From contig NC_071354.1 of assembly GCF_943734655.1 (NCBI RefSeq), positions 57,887,544 to 57,951,543 of the forward strand: a stretch of 64,000 nt of DNA. The letters run 5' to 3'. This DNA comes from Sabethes cyaneus (Eukaryota; Arthropoda; Insecta; Diptera; Culicidae). The notes below the pieces were generated by a model. It ran no database searches. It worked only from the letters and a program-made list of their open reading frames with translations, and was not told where the DNA came from. The translations under genes were made by a program, and so were the position numbers. Below are positions 1 to 11,932 of this stretch, piece after piece (the stretch's first letter is position 1; each line of letters begins with the position of its first letter).

Positions 1-683
1 GAGAAACCTTATCCTTATCTAACAAGACGGATGCAATATTATTCGCGCGGGATTAGTTTATGTTTTGCTCAGGGAAATAAATGTCCAAGGCATAATATTC
101 ATATCATGGAAACAAATTCAGGCCCAAATACGTCACACACGCTTTCTAAACGACTATTTATTTGCAATGGTGATCGCGAAAAGTTGAGATGAAATATAAT
201 CGCTGACGAGTTATTTCGTTGGATCATATCATCTACCAAGATGAACCCTGATCTGTGCCTTCCCCTACTAACATAAAGTCCCGTGATACTTGTGGAGATG
301 CAGTGGTACCCGCGGCCTCTAGCAACAGCAAGTATCGGACTAATATTCCTTCCTTTTCCCATGTAGTACAGTCTTTTGGTCGTGACCGGCGTCATTATTG
401 GTCAATTTTCAAAGTATTGAATGAGTAGAAGTTGCACAACGATTGCACCATTCAATTGATTCTTTATGCAATCTTACTGGTTCGGCCAATCACAACTACG
501 TGCAACTACGGGCAGTCTACCTAAGCTAAGCTAATTATAAAATTAATAATTATCTTGGTAAAATTATTTTAGAAAAAAAACACTTCAAATGTTAAAATAT
601 AGTTGGAAAGTAAAGCAAAAGGAATCCAAAAATATTTAGTTTTTTGCAAAATTCTCTCTCAAATTGAAAATTTGAAACGTTCG
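1..683. other. Non-coding stretch, nothing assigned
   Basis: AT-rich sequence with no recognisable gene. A 98-codon minus-strand frame at 99-395 has no motif I recognise and is not called. If the minus-strand dehydrogenase at 3.8-4.1 kb continues to the left, this may be intron. Confidence 0.4.
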
Positions 684-838
684 AATCTCGGCTAGGCGGT
701 GCTGCTAGATAGAGTCAGCAGGATTGTTTCACAAGCCCCATAACTGTCCTGTACTTTGACAGCCGGCTGCGAAGTCTGTCGATAAAGAAGGGTCAAATCT
801 TAGAAAGATGTTTGAGCCCAAGGTTATGCTTTATCGGA
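684..838 (+). repeat. Dispersed repeat, copy A (retroelement-tail type)
   Basis: Closely similar to 20,513-20,658 in the same orientation. Both copies run from an AATCTCGGCT block through GAGTCAG, TAGCCGGCTG-like and GAAGTCTGTCGATAAAGAAG blocks to a GGCTATGCTTT-like end. Copy A is the more diverged. Copy B follows directly on an RTE-like fragment, so it may be the 3' tail of a non-LTR element, but that link is inferred. Confidence 0.6.
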
Positions 839-1469
839 CAGAAGTGCTTTTATTTAGCAACTTGCGCTTGTAAATAAAAGCTTAACTGACCAATCTTCGA
901 AATTTTGAAAAAAAAAAATGCATTTGTGGTTAACTTTACAACAAAGTTAATATGGATAGTTTAATTACTAGCGCAACGTGATTTTTCCTCCAAAGAAAGT
1001 GAAATAATTATCGTATAATGACGCACAACATATATATTTATAAATTAGTCAGTTGCTTGCAGTCTCATTTTTCCACACTTTACTTTTGTCCATATGGGAC
1101 AGTTACGCCTTTATGGGTAGTAATCATATTACACGTATTTGACGAACACCAGTATCTGCAAACAAACGAATAAAACATTGCTTACTGTTCCCCCCATCGC
1201 AGTTGGAAAGATTGCGAATCACTGAAAAGGTTAATTCCCTGAGCAAAAATCTGCAAAATCAGAATGCTAAAAAATAATTGTTATTTAGAACGTATATTGG
1301 ATTAATTTACTATTTAGGAACTGTTTTTAATTTTAAAATAATGGTTCAATGGTTCATTATTCAAATATTTAGAATTATCGAATACGTATTTGCTAGTATT
1401 GACTCATAAATATTCATAAAAAAGTTTCTGCTTTATATAGAAAATATAAACAAATCATTGCTGGAAAAT

Positions 1470-1556
1470 GTACGTACTATCGAGGCAAAATGTACGTATT
1501 ATGGAGGGTACGTATTATCGAGGGTACGTACTAACGAGGGTACGTACTATGGAGGT
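1470..1556. repeat. Short tandem repeat, about 16 bp, TACGTA-rich
   Basis: Five imperfect head-to-tail units of the form TACGTAYTATCGAGGG. Each contains the palindrome TACGTA. The first two units are longer (about 20 bp). Confidence 0.75.
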
Positions 1557-1599
1557 ATACCTGTATTGTTGAAAAAACCTTCCCGCCGAAACTGTTGGT

Positions 1600-2010
1600 T
1601 TGATAGTGAATATGTCGAAAACCAAGTATCAATCAGCGGGAAGAACCGAGCGCGATAGGACTCGGATGGTAGAAGAATTAGTGTACCTAGGGTCATTAGT
1701 GACGTTGGATTACAACTACAGCAGAGAAATCCGCAAATATACTCTTGTCGGAAGCAATACTTGTTACGGACTTGTACAATGGGCGAGACATTCTGTGAGA
1801 ATGCCGGACAACAAGCTCACAAAATGGCGTTCACCTAGAATTCGGTTGACACTAGACGCAGAGGTACTCAGTGGGCTGGGTGGTTAAACCAGAAGGAACT
1901 GGATCTAGGAAGTGTGCAACTTTCAAGGAATTGGAGACAAATACCCATGAACCGAGTATATGGCAGAATTTTGTTATGTTGGTCGACAAGCTTTAATGCT
2001 GTAGCTGATT
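1600..2010 (+). pseudogene. RTE-like non-LTR retrotransposon, C-terminal RT fragment
   Basis: The translation contains EELVYLGSLVT, then a block like NTCYGLVQW, then ARHSVRMPDNK. These match, in order, the thumb and post-RT region of mosquito RTE-like elements, where EFVYLGSLVT and GHVVRMPD are typical. Downstream in another frame are pieces like WLNQKELDLGS and NWRQIPMNR, which fit the extreme C-terminus. Frames are broken and the rest of the element is missing. A second short scrap with the GHVVRMPD block is at about 2,275-2,310. Confidence 0.7.
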
Positions 2011-2344
2011 TGTTTGATTTTAATATAACCGCAACAACGTTTAAACAACGGCTTCGAAGATGAATATGTTTTTTTTGTGTATATCTATACTGCTTGTTTT
2101 GTGCTGCTTATTAATCATTAAGACTACTATTGTCAGATGATGTATTTTATAACAAAGAAACAAAGAAATTCTAACGGGCATCGCACCCAGAAAAGTAATT
2201 AAGAGGCCCTTCGTAAGACATTACAATAAAGAAACATACCGGAACGTAGTAAGTACGTAAAAAGTATAAACAGATAGGCCGGACACGTCGTAGGGATGCC
2301 GGATATAGATAGATGAAAGGCTAAAATGAAAACAAATTTTCTTA

Positions 2345-2790
2345 GCAATTTATCTTCTGGCCGAATCTACCTTCGTACCAATATTCAAAGGATGTATTGA
2401 AGTGGTACGAAGCCAACGGAGTCATTTTCGTACCCAAGGACATGAATGCGTCCAATGCACCGGAACTAAGGCCCATCGAAAAATACTAGGCTATTATGTA
2501 GCAGGCACTACGGAAGCATCCCAAGGAGGTCAAGTCTGAGGAAGACATGAAGAAAAAGTGGATTACCGTACAGATGAAGCTGAAGCTAGGTTGTACAAAA
2601 CTTTTTGAGTGGAGTTAAGCGTAAGGTGCGAGCATACGGTTATGGTATTGAAGTTGAATGAAACAAATATGCCAAAATATGCTACTAATGGGTTATATTT
2701 TGTTGTCTGAAAATTTTAAAACGTTCGGTCAAATAGGTAATTTTCTACAGCGTTTCTTCCGTGGTGCAATTTGATGTGGAACACCCTTTA
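2345..2790 (+). pseudogene. Tc1/mariner (DD37E type) transposon, 3' end
   Basis: Degenerate coding matches the mariner pieces at 53.97-56.1 kb: YEANG, then VPKDMNA, NAPELRPIEKY and SGVKRKVRAYGYG in shifted frames. The sequence ends with GATGTGGAACACCCTTTA, which mirrors the AAAGGTGTCCCACATCAAA end of the other copy, so this is the 3' terminal inverted repeat. Several frameshifts and stops; the 5' half is absent. Confidence 0.75.
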
Positions 2791-3807
2791 TTGCCTGAGA
2801 AAGGGTTTTCACATAATTTTTCAAGGTACGATCGTGATAGCTTTCCAAGAAACTGTTTTGTACCCTATGAAAATTTTCAAAAAAATGCTAATTTTTCATA
2901 ATAAGGCAAAAAACCCGAACCCCGACGATTATACCAACCAATTTACATCTCAGCATTGTAGAGTATACATTTCGTTATAAAAATGCAAGAACATTACCTT
3001 AGCAATCTAGAAAAATATTATATGCAAAAAAAAATTGACAAAATTTTCTACGGTGATGAAAAACTGAATTTGCTCAAATGTTGCTTATGAATTGATATGA
3101 GTTTTTAAAGCAATTAACGTCCTGGAAATCAATTTTGGAAGTAACCTAGTGCGTTTCTAAATATTTTTACGTTCAGAGAGAAGAAAGCTACTAAGTTTGC
3201 CAACAAACAGCAAAATTAATGCAACATATTTTACAACCGGTTGAACATGCTAGCATGTGATGCGCAGAATAATACGGTTTCACGGTGAATGTTGCCTGCA
3301 AAGAGGGCCATTTTCATCTTTATTTTTTTCGTTAATGACCTTCGGATAAGCTTGGAAGGTTTTACTATATTGACTGCAGCAGAGCGGATCTTTTGGAAGA
3401 TTCAACGGTGTGATTTCAAGCAGAACATAAAAGGCCTTCACCTGTAGGCACACGGTTTTGCTGGGTTAGTGATGGTTCGAGGAGCAACACCTTAGAAGTA
3501 GTTGAATTAAAACAAAAAGAAACTGTGGACTCTACATCTTGAAGGAGGAGAAATTAAAAAGCAACGGTCCATGTCGGGACGTTAAAAGTAACGCCGTACA
3601 AAATTCGTAACAATCATAAATTGCAATTGTTGACTCCGCTAACAGATTTGTTTAAAATAAATGCTGGTAAAATTTTTTATGGAGGTTTGTTCAAACATCT
3701 GAACTCAAAATTGAAGAACGAATCCATTCCTTTGAAATCAATCAATCCCAATATCTATCTACAGTGGAATTTCCTAGCAAACGCAAACACGTAGATACGA
3801 TACATAC
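2791..3807. other. AT-rich non-coding, probable intron
   Basis: No coding signal on either strand. It lies directly 3' of the splice donor of the minus-strand dehydrogenase exon 2, so by inference it is intron of that gene. Confidence 0.4.
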
Positions 3808-4148
3808 CTCGGGCCTGCTTGGCCGTTTCCATATTCCGACAAGCCATTATAACTCGGGCTCCTCGTTTCGCCAGATCGCGGGCGGTCTCTTTTCCGATGC
3901 CCGAGTTTGCGCCGGTAATGATGATAGTTTTCCCTTCCATGTTGCGCTGGTCGCCATATAAACATATGTAAAGGATTGTTGAAATTCAAATCCGTATTGC
4001 ACGAAAACCATTTTAAAACACCACAATTTAAAGAAAAAACACTTACACTGGAGGTGATTCTTCCGCACGTTAGATGTAGGTAGTATTTATAAAACGAAAT
4101 GAATATAGCGATTGCAGTAGCTACGAATGCAAAGTCGGTCAGCGACAT
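3808..4148 (-). CDS. Short-chain dehydrogenase, retinol-dehydrogenase type, first two coding exons (partial)
   Basis: Exon 1 is 4148-4047 (34 codons from ATG). It encodes a short N-terminus with one hydrophobic segment (residues about 6-25), a likely membrane anchor. The donor GTAAGT is at 4046-4041. After an intron of 100 bp, exon 2 is 3946-3808, preceded by a CAG acceptor, and opens with MEGKTIIITGANSGIGKETA. TGANSGIG is the dinucleotide-binding TGxxxGIG motif of classical SDRs; the following ARDLAKRGARVIMACRN is typical of the RDH11-14 branch, ER- or mitochondria-associated reductases of retinaldehyde and related substrates. Exon 2 ends in phase 1 at a GTATGT donor. The catalytic YxxxK exon is not found in 1-3,800, so the gene continues beyond the left edge. 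Substrate is unknown. Confidence 0.85.
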
Positions 4149-7108
4149 TTTTTAGAAAACCTGAAAAGCAGAGAAAAAATTATTTCGTGAATATCTGTTG
4201 CACGTGAATGATCATAAAATTATAGGAAAAATCTGGAATTGATTTATGCAATATTTACGCACCCATTCGATGCCGGCTAACAATAACTTTATGTTTACTT
4301 AAATACCCGTAAGCGAGGGTGTATAATAAAAAGATTAAGCCGGCAACCTTCGGCACTTTGTGAGATATCACGCAATTAGCCGCGTCATTCACAATTTGCA
4401 CCCGACTTGTTTGTTTACTTTGACGCTGCAGTTTCGCTTGATCGGCGTACCAACCTCGGTTGAAGATGAACGACCACTGCGTAAAAGAAAGGTGTGAATT
4501 TGGTGCAGAAGGTTCATGTGTGAATTGTTTTAGCATAACGGAAATTACATGCAATCAATGTAAAATTAATACATTGTAAATTGGATTACGCATACATTTT
4601 GTGTAAAATCACAATCAGAAAAATGAAGGTCAAATTTCTGTGTGTGCCTTTATAAGTATTCTAGGTATTTTTACCAATTGGATTAGCAACTGGGTAGAAT
4701 GGTATAGGCGATGCGAAATATACGTGTTGTTTTTAATTAATTGTTGGAAGATACATACTCTACTATTTCAGATTCAATAATAGCATTGATTCTAGGACTA
4801 TTTTATTTTAAAATCGTATGTAAACATAACGTTATACGTAAATAATTCGCGATTATACACATCTACTAGTTTCCACAGAAATCGGCGAACAAAAATAGCG
4901 GAGCAAAACATTTGTCGCATGGTATGGTATTTCAAATTGATTTATTTATCTCTTCCTAAAACGTCGATAAAATGTACCTATGTATCACAGAAGCGATAAC
5001 CTAAGCTTAACATTTCTGTATCGCGCAAATATCAGACCGAAAACGTGGCACCAAACGTCAGGGTTAATAAAACCGGTTAAATTTTTGTTAAAAATTAAGT
5101 AAGCTTACAAAAATTAAGTTCTTCAAGAAAGGCTAGTGGGATTTTGCAATCTTAATTGACTGTTCAAACTTAATATATTTTTAAATGCATTGTTTTTCTT
5201 TTTTTAATTTTGAATGATGCAGTTCAAAGCTCATATTTAATTGAGTGAGATCGCCTCTGTAAAATGTGATTACCCCTTGTACTGCGTGACATACAATAGA
5301 GTAGGTACATAGTCGACGGTAATCGGGTTCAGTTTGCGGTAGAACATTATTGCGCTGCGCTTGAGGACAGTGATTGTTAATAATTATAATTGTATTATGA
5401 TTGATTGAGAACCTTCGAACCTGCAACAAAACAATTATTTTGAAGCATCACACGAAAGGTGGAATGGCAGTATTATATTCATCCAGAAAATAAAAATAAA
5501 ATTCGAAGCTTTTTAGAATAATCTTTGAATTTAACCACCAAATTAGTACCGATTAATACAGTATCGATCTAGGTCAATTGTTATTCAAACCGCAGAAAAA
5601 TAGACCAAGGATTCAAGCTAAATTGTAAAAATAAATTTGAAGCGTTTTTTGCATTATTAATTTCACATTTTTGCTCACATATAAATATTGAAAAATTACG
5701 TGCAAGGAGATTACAATGGATTTACAAAAATATCTCTAATTTTAGAGCTCAGATGTTAGATAACTTGAAAGTTGGTTATTTAGTAAAGTTGACACACATC
5801 TTAATACAGATCGGCAATAGCGGTGGACACAATGGCATTACAACGGTTGCAACCAGTTTTGGCCCACGATTAGCTTAGGCCCAAATTTATGTATTGCCTA
5901 GCCAAACGTTTGAAGGTCTTGTTTCCTTGCCTTAAGGGCCAACACATTTTAAACTGGTTTTTGTCAGTTTTTGAGCTAATAACCATTCACCCATACTAGA
6001 CAATAGACTTGTTTATAAGCAACCCGTAGAGCAAAACACCATTATTTATCATGTCACCTTTGACCGAAAAAAAATCACATCATTCATTAAGCCTCTAACA
6101 AGGAGCGTTGTAAGATGTTCGAATCAAACTAATAATGTTTTTTTCAGTATATTAAGTCACAAGAAGATTGAATTGGGATTTTTAGACAACAAACGTCGCT
6201 GTAAGAAGAAGTTATTCAACTCTATACTTAGATTATCAAATCAGCTTGATCAAAAAATTCGAATAGAATATGTGAAGTGCTGACAGTAAAATTTTAAAGC
6301 CGATTGATTTATTTTTAAAATACATTTTTCTCAAAATTAAAATGACAAACATTCACGAATTAATTCCGATTAAATTTTCTTATTTTTTGTCTTTAAATGA
6401 TGAACTCTTGAATGCATGGTCAGAATGCTGCTCGGTTTGTAAGTAGGGTATGTTGCTGCTTCGTCGTAATTGCCTATTCCCGTCCTATCCAACACAAATT
6501 ATTAAAAATAACAGCATTTTTATGACACACAATGCCAAACAAGTTATTCCCTAATATTTTAGTTTGTTGTCTGTCATACGCGTTTTTCGTGCGACGAAGC
6601 AGAAAATGTCGACTAATCGTTTTAATTTCCTTGTTTGACCTGCAGAAATTTTGCATAATAACATTTGTCATGCCGTCCTACACAAATACATGCGCGTTAG
6701 CTTCGTTCGTTCGTTTTTACGATTGCGGACAATGAAAAATTTTGTTCGACGGATTTTAAAACAGTACGACGAATTTAAGAAATAAAGTTAGTTGCGTAAT
6801 TTCAATAATATGCTTTAATAATCGCTTTTCGGTGATTTCATAGTTCACGGATCGGAAGGTAAATGTGTTTTAGTCAAATCAGCACAAGAACTTTTGGAGT
6901 ATTCATTAAATCCATCCAACAAATGATGAAAATTAGAATGGCTTTACTTACTACGACGGGAATTAGAAATAAACTCTGCCGAAACGTCAAGCAGATTGTT
7001 TAGAACCTTATTGCCATACCCCATACCCTCGATCCAAAAAAGTTTGCATGTGACCCTGAGGTTCCAAAAGGGAGGGCCTTCTTCAGTTTTACCCATTAGA
7101 AGATTAAA
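4149..7108. other. Non-coding, no gene recognised
   Basis: AT-rich, with only short frames lacking recognisable motifs. It includes the upstream region and possible 5' UTR intron of the minus-strand dehydrogenase. Confidence 0.4.
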
Positions 7109-7372
7109 TTCAAGAGCAACATGTGAAAAAGGCCTATGTGCAAATGAGAGATTCTCTTCGGGTCTCCTCTCTTCCGCTTATCACGGCGATGCAAATGCAC
7201 TTGAACGGATTAATTTTGCATGAAATGGTTGCTGGCGTTATTTGCTAGCTATTGGTAACGAAAAATTGCATTGGAATGCATTCATATCACCATGGTAAAC
7301 GCAAGAGAGGAGACACAAAGAGAATCCCTCATTTGCACATAGACCCTTTTCACATGTTGCGCTAGAAATATT
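7109..7372. repeat. Foldback (inverted-repeat) element
   Basis: Left arm about 7,109-7,200 (AGCAACATGTGAAAAAGGCC, CTATGTGCAAATGAGAGATT, CTCCTCTCTT) is repeated in inverse at about 7,267-7,372 with scattered mismatches. The spacer is about 65 bp. No clear target-site duplication. Confidence 0.65.
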
Positions 7373-7439
7373 CTTTGAAATTTATCGAAGTTCAACATAA
7401 AATTGACAAAAATTGACTAATCTTCTTCTTCTTCTTCTT

Positions 7440-9090
7440 CTATATATAAATATTGTAATGCTCCGATTTTGTCAGCCCCATATTGAATTTTGGACTGACA
7501 AAATGGGGAAACTGACAAAATCGGGATTTTTTTTTCAAAATTCAACACTTAAGAAGACCTTGTAATATCGAAGACTTCTACTAAAAATTAAATTTTAAAG
7601 AGTTTCTTAAAATTAAAAGTTCTATCGTCCAGCGGAATTCAAATTTTGGTTAATCCCCCTAAAAGTGCAATAAAAAAACTATTTTTCTTCAGTTTCAATA
7701 TAACACATTGATGTGTTCTGTAAAGTTTTAGAGCATATTATTACAAGAAATTTGGCTGAAGACAGTAACCTTCTATCTCTTCACCAAAGATAGAAAAATG
7801 CTATTTCTGCTTTTGTAGTTGTTGTATGACTTTTTTCTGTTTTACAAAGTTGTACCAATAGTAAAAATACATAACATTGTTGAACATAGTATACCTCTAT
7901 CTTTGCTTGTTTAGCAACTATAGAACTTTTACTATAAAAATACCCTAATTTTGACCTCGAATTGCTCGCAAGAAGGCATCATTTTATTCAATAACTCTCC
8001 CCAGAGAACCAGAATAGTTTCAAGCAGGCTGAAAAGTATTATAAATCATGTTTAAAAGCACAAAAGTTAAACAAAATTTATAGGCTGACAAAATCGGGAT
8101 AAAAAGCTGATGAATAGAGTAAGGAGGGGTAAAAGTGCGATGCGGGTAAAAGTGCGATTCAATGATTTATCGGTGTAGATTCCGAGTAAATTTTCTGTAT
8201 TGGCATGGATGGGTGACTACTTTGACAGCTTCAATCTAACGTAAACTTTGGTTGCCCACGAAGCATAGTTGCTGAGTTATGTGCAAATATTATTTTGGGG
8301 TGGTTTTGATGTAATTTTTCGTTATACGGCAAATACGATATCAACAGGAGGATATTACTTGTTGAAAATTTGTAGCAGCGCTTTACATCACTCACATATC
8401 TGTTTTGAAAATACAGCGACAATAATTTACAACATATATTTCGCTTTTCCGTAATTTAATCAAACCCCGTCAAGCGCCTAGCGGGGTAAAAGTGCGAGTC
8501 ACGGACGGGGCAAAAGTGCGATTCATGGACGAGGCAAAAATGTATAGCTAATTATGTACAGCTTTAGGCACTATATTACAGATACTAGAAATGGAAGATC
8601 TGCAGAAAACTGCATGCTCTCCAGATGTTGGCAGAAGGAAAACAATGTGTTTCCGCTGATGAAACAAAAAACAAACGTTTGGAAAAGTTTCGATCTAACG
8701 GAGGCTGCAATACACCAGCGCAAAATAGAATAGGTGCCAATTGAGAATATTCCTTACCGAAACATAACGCAGATTGAAGATAATATGGTTTTGTTAGCTA
8801 CTGCTGGGCTAACTTCAAGGATTCTAGCTTCGAACTTTTGCCCCGTGGTATTCGAACTTTTGCCCCGCTAGTGGGGTAAAAGTGCGAATCTGCACTTGAT
8901 CAGAAAAAAGAAGAATTTATTTTGCAAAACACTATTACCGTAGCTGATTTATAATTGAATGTGAAGACATTGAGTTACTGCATCACTATAAAATATATTA
9001 TGTTGTTGTTCTTCTTTATATCTCACGAAAATTGATGGCAACTTCAAACATCGCACTTATGCCCCGCCCTACTCTACAGGGGTTGACAAA
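7440..9090. repeat. Complex repeat region with TGACAAAATCGGG and GGGGTAAAAGTGCGA words
   Basis: No coding signal. It holds repeated words CTGACAAAATCGGG (about 7,520 and 8,090) and GGGGTAAAAGTGCGA or variants (about 8,128, 8,143, 8,481, 8,505, 8,870). The same word appears inverted, as TCGAACTTTTGCCCC, near 8,835 and 8,855 and as a decayed form near 9,052. The stretch 7,610-7,975 is a copy of 28,236-28,632. Confidence 0.6.
7610..7975 (+). repeat. Dispersed repeat, copy 1 (second copy at 28.2 kb)
   Basis: Shares long blocks with 28,236-28,632, for example TTAATCCCCCTAAAAG, TTTCAATATAACACATTGAT and GAGCATATTATTACAAGAAA. Copy 2 has about 40 extra bases in its middle. Non-coding; class unknown. 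Confidence 0.8.
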
Positions 9091-9097
9091 ATTGGAA

Positions 9098-9486
9098 CCA
9101 GGGAGGGTGCGATCACTTTAACTCAAGTTTGATTCATTTGACAGTACCGTCTCAGCCGAGTCAAATATAACAATGTAATGTATGGGAAATTTGTAGAACT
9201 AGTTCTAATCTACAAGTTTTCTGAACAAAGTTTAGCTGCATCGTTTGTAGTTACGGTGCTACAACGCTAGTAACGCTAAATGAACATTCATTTAGTCACT
9301 AATAAGATACTAGCATTGTAGCGCCGGAACTACAAAAGATACAGCAAAACTTCATTCCGCAAAATTATAGATAATAACCTGTTCTACAAATGTTCCATAC
9401 ATAACTTTGTCATATTTGGCCCCGTTAAGACGGTATTGTCAAATGAATCAAAATTGAGTCAAGGTGATCGAACCATCCCTGGTCGG
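9098..9486. repeat. Foldback MITE, about 390 bp
   Basis: Almost the whole length is two inverted arms: about 9,098-9,290 (ACCAGGGAGGGTGCGATCAC, TTTGATTCATTTGACA) and about 9,300-9,486 (TGATCGAACCATCCCTGGTC at the far end). Mismatches are spread along the arms. No protein coding. Confidence 0.8.
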
Positions 9487-9499
9487 AACATTATTATTA

Positions 9500-11243
9500 T
9501 CTTATATATAAAAGAGGAGCGTAAAAGTTCGACCGCGCATCACTTGAGAACGGAGCGTCCGATTTGCGCCATCTTTTTTTTATTGTGTTCATTTTCCCCA
9601 CCGCTATGTTTTTACGGCGAGAAAAATCGGAAAATTTACTTGAAAGATTAGAAAACTCAGAAAATTGGTTTTCCATATAAAATCCACAGCGCATTGCAAA
9701 CGCCATGACAGTGTTTGCTGCGAGCACCGTTTGATTTTTAGCAGCGCCGTTACCGTGTTCGTCGTCTGGTAAATAAACACGTGGTTGCCTTCATTGAAAT
9801 CGCTACATGTAACAATGCTATTAATAATTTTTATGCTCTTGCAATTTCTTACAACTTATTGATAAACCTAAGAACAAGTTTAAAACGTCAATAAAAAAAA
9901 TCGCACATTTAATTAAGTATTCATTTATCGAATTTATGAAACAAACACAAAACTGTTATATGCCTTTTTACATCGTATGCTTATCTAGAAGATCCAATAC
10001 AGGTTTAAGATCCAATACAGGTTTAAGCACTAAATTGACTAAATTGCCAGTTTCCGATCATCAAATGAAGAATACATGTCACATATGTAGTAAATCCAGC
10101 AATTCAGCAACAAATCTATTGTGAAAGTACTGATTTAAATGAAAATTTTACTACAGTTCATAATTAATGGCATGTTTTATTTCGTATTGCACCCCTTAAA
10201 AGTGTACAAAATTTCACAAAATTACGCTTCTGTGTTAAATTATTTTAGAGCGTGAAATACCAAAGGAACTAAGAGAGCAAAAATGGATTGAAAGCAAATG
10301 TGTATGTACTTTTATTAGCATTTTCACATATTTGACAAGACGGTTAGAAATAAAATTAGCAATTCAATCCATTTTGTGGAATAATGAAATCATCTTGATC
10401 AGTAAATTATTACTAAAGCAGTTTGCAAATTACAGATATCTAGATTCGGCAATGCAATTATTTCGGCTAATTCTTACCCATCAATTTACAAATCTATTAA
10501 AAACAAGAATCATATGCCTATTGACATCGAATACATATCAGAATATTGAATTGAATTTCAAATTATCAAAGAATCCCAAATGAACCACTGATTGTGATGA
10601 AGGAAATATGCTTGAATGTCAAAAAATTGTTGGTTAACTCAAGAACCAGCATACAGAATAACAAGAAGATAATGGGACGAATTCTTAAAGCAAAAAAAAA
10701 GGTTTGAGAGCATTAAATGGAACAATGATATATTTCAGCATCAATTAAAATATAGTTGGTGGTGTAACGATTGTGGTCTCAGTAAGGTTTTAACTAAACA
10801 TTGTCTATAATTAGAAAATCAACTGCAGCAGACGCAATTTGGCGCTGTTTAACCCATCGAATTAACTTTTACAAAAAATTAGTTAACAATTAGTAGGGTT
10901 TATAAGATAAGACACGATGTAACTTCTACCAACACAACCGTTGGGTATTGGGAACTGACAAACCAACTTTGATACCGACATGTTTCCAACGTGTAGATGA
11001 TAATAATTTTGAGACTTTGCCAAATTTTCATTTCTTGCTAATGGCTTAATACACGCTCTCTGAAAATCCGGTGTTTATCGACTACATCAAATGTTGAAAT
11101 CCTTAAAAAATTACGAAATTCTACTTATACCGTTAGTACACTCCTTTTTCTTAAAACCAGCAGCTCTCGCAGTTAGTCTGAATTTTAGAATCTGAAATAT
11201 TCAGTCTAATTTGTGGCAGTACGAAGTTTGCCGGGTCCTCTAG
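9500..11243 (+). mobile_element. Non-autonomous Helitron, about 1.74 kb
   Basis: The 5' end is TCTTATATATAAAAGAGGAG followed by CGCATCACTTGAGAACGG, the layout of insect Helitron 5' ends. The 3' end is GAAGTTTGCCGGGTCCTCTAG, ending in CTAG. The base before is A and the base after is T, as expected for insertion between A and T without duplication. I see no Rep/helicase coding inside; the interior is AT-rich, with an 18-bp direct duplication (AAGATCCAATACAGGTTT) near 9,990-10,025. Helitron identity rests on the termini. Confidence 0.7.
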
Positions 11244-11282
11244 TACTGTATATAAGAGGCTTGTCTGTAGCCAAAACCAGGT

Positions 11283-11425
11283 CTCGACTGGACTGCTCGA
11301 TTCAACTGCTCGACTAGACTACTCGACTCAACTCCTTGATTAAACTACTCGACTCAACTGCTTGACTGGACTGTTCGATTCGATTGCTCGATTTGACTGC
11401 TCGACTCGACTGCTCGACTCAACTA
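11283..11425. repeat. Minisatellite, 13-bp unit, 11 copies
   Basis: Eleven head-to-tail units of the form CTCGACTSRACTG with point variation. The array starts 39 bp beyond the 3' end of the Helitron. A 13-bp period cannot hold one reading frame, so coding is unlikely. Confidence 0.9.
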
Positions 11426-11924
11426 CATAACTCACGTGCCCGATTCGATTGCTCGTCGCGAACTCGAAATCTCAAAACTCATCAAAAATCAAAATCAATT
11501 GTGAATCATGTCAACTTGATCCTATGCAGAAAAAAACTCACGCGTGAGTTTTTCTGTTTTCATAGCAAGAAGCACAAAACTCACACATATTTCTTCCCGC
11601 TTGATCATATTCTGCTTTACTTCAACTGCTACCCGGAGCTATACACCTATACATACAAATTCGTTGTTGAACAGCATAGGCATTCTCTCGTGCAATACGT
11701 AACTGTGACTGAGCGTATGAGAATGAATCTCTAAATAAATTGTAAAATTAAACTAAAACACACATTTAAACTACATGTTTATCTAATTCTTATTAGGCTT
11801 TTTACTTTCTAGTTAAGAAAATGTCGATTCCTGCGAAGGAAAAATGTAAATTCTGCCAATTTGTTTGCCATCTTCATTCATGAGTGTGTGCTAGCTTTTT
11901 TCGCAGCTGATGTTTTCTCTGGCG
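11426..11924. other. Non-coding, nothing assigned
   Basis: No gene or repeat recognised beyond a decayed continuation of the minisatellite up to about 11,470. Confidence 0.35.
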
Positions 11925-11932
11925 ATTATTTC

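Noticed and set aside
99..395. 98-codon minus-strand frame as a gene
   Set aside because: No recognisable motif, no splice context, and lies among repeats; could be chance or intron.
10332..10583. 83-codon frame in the Helitron as a helicase or Rep remnant
   Set aside because: No Walker or HUH motif; sequence is simple and AT-rich.
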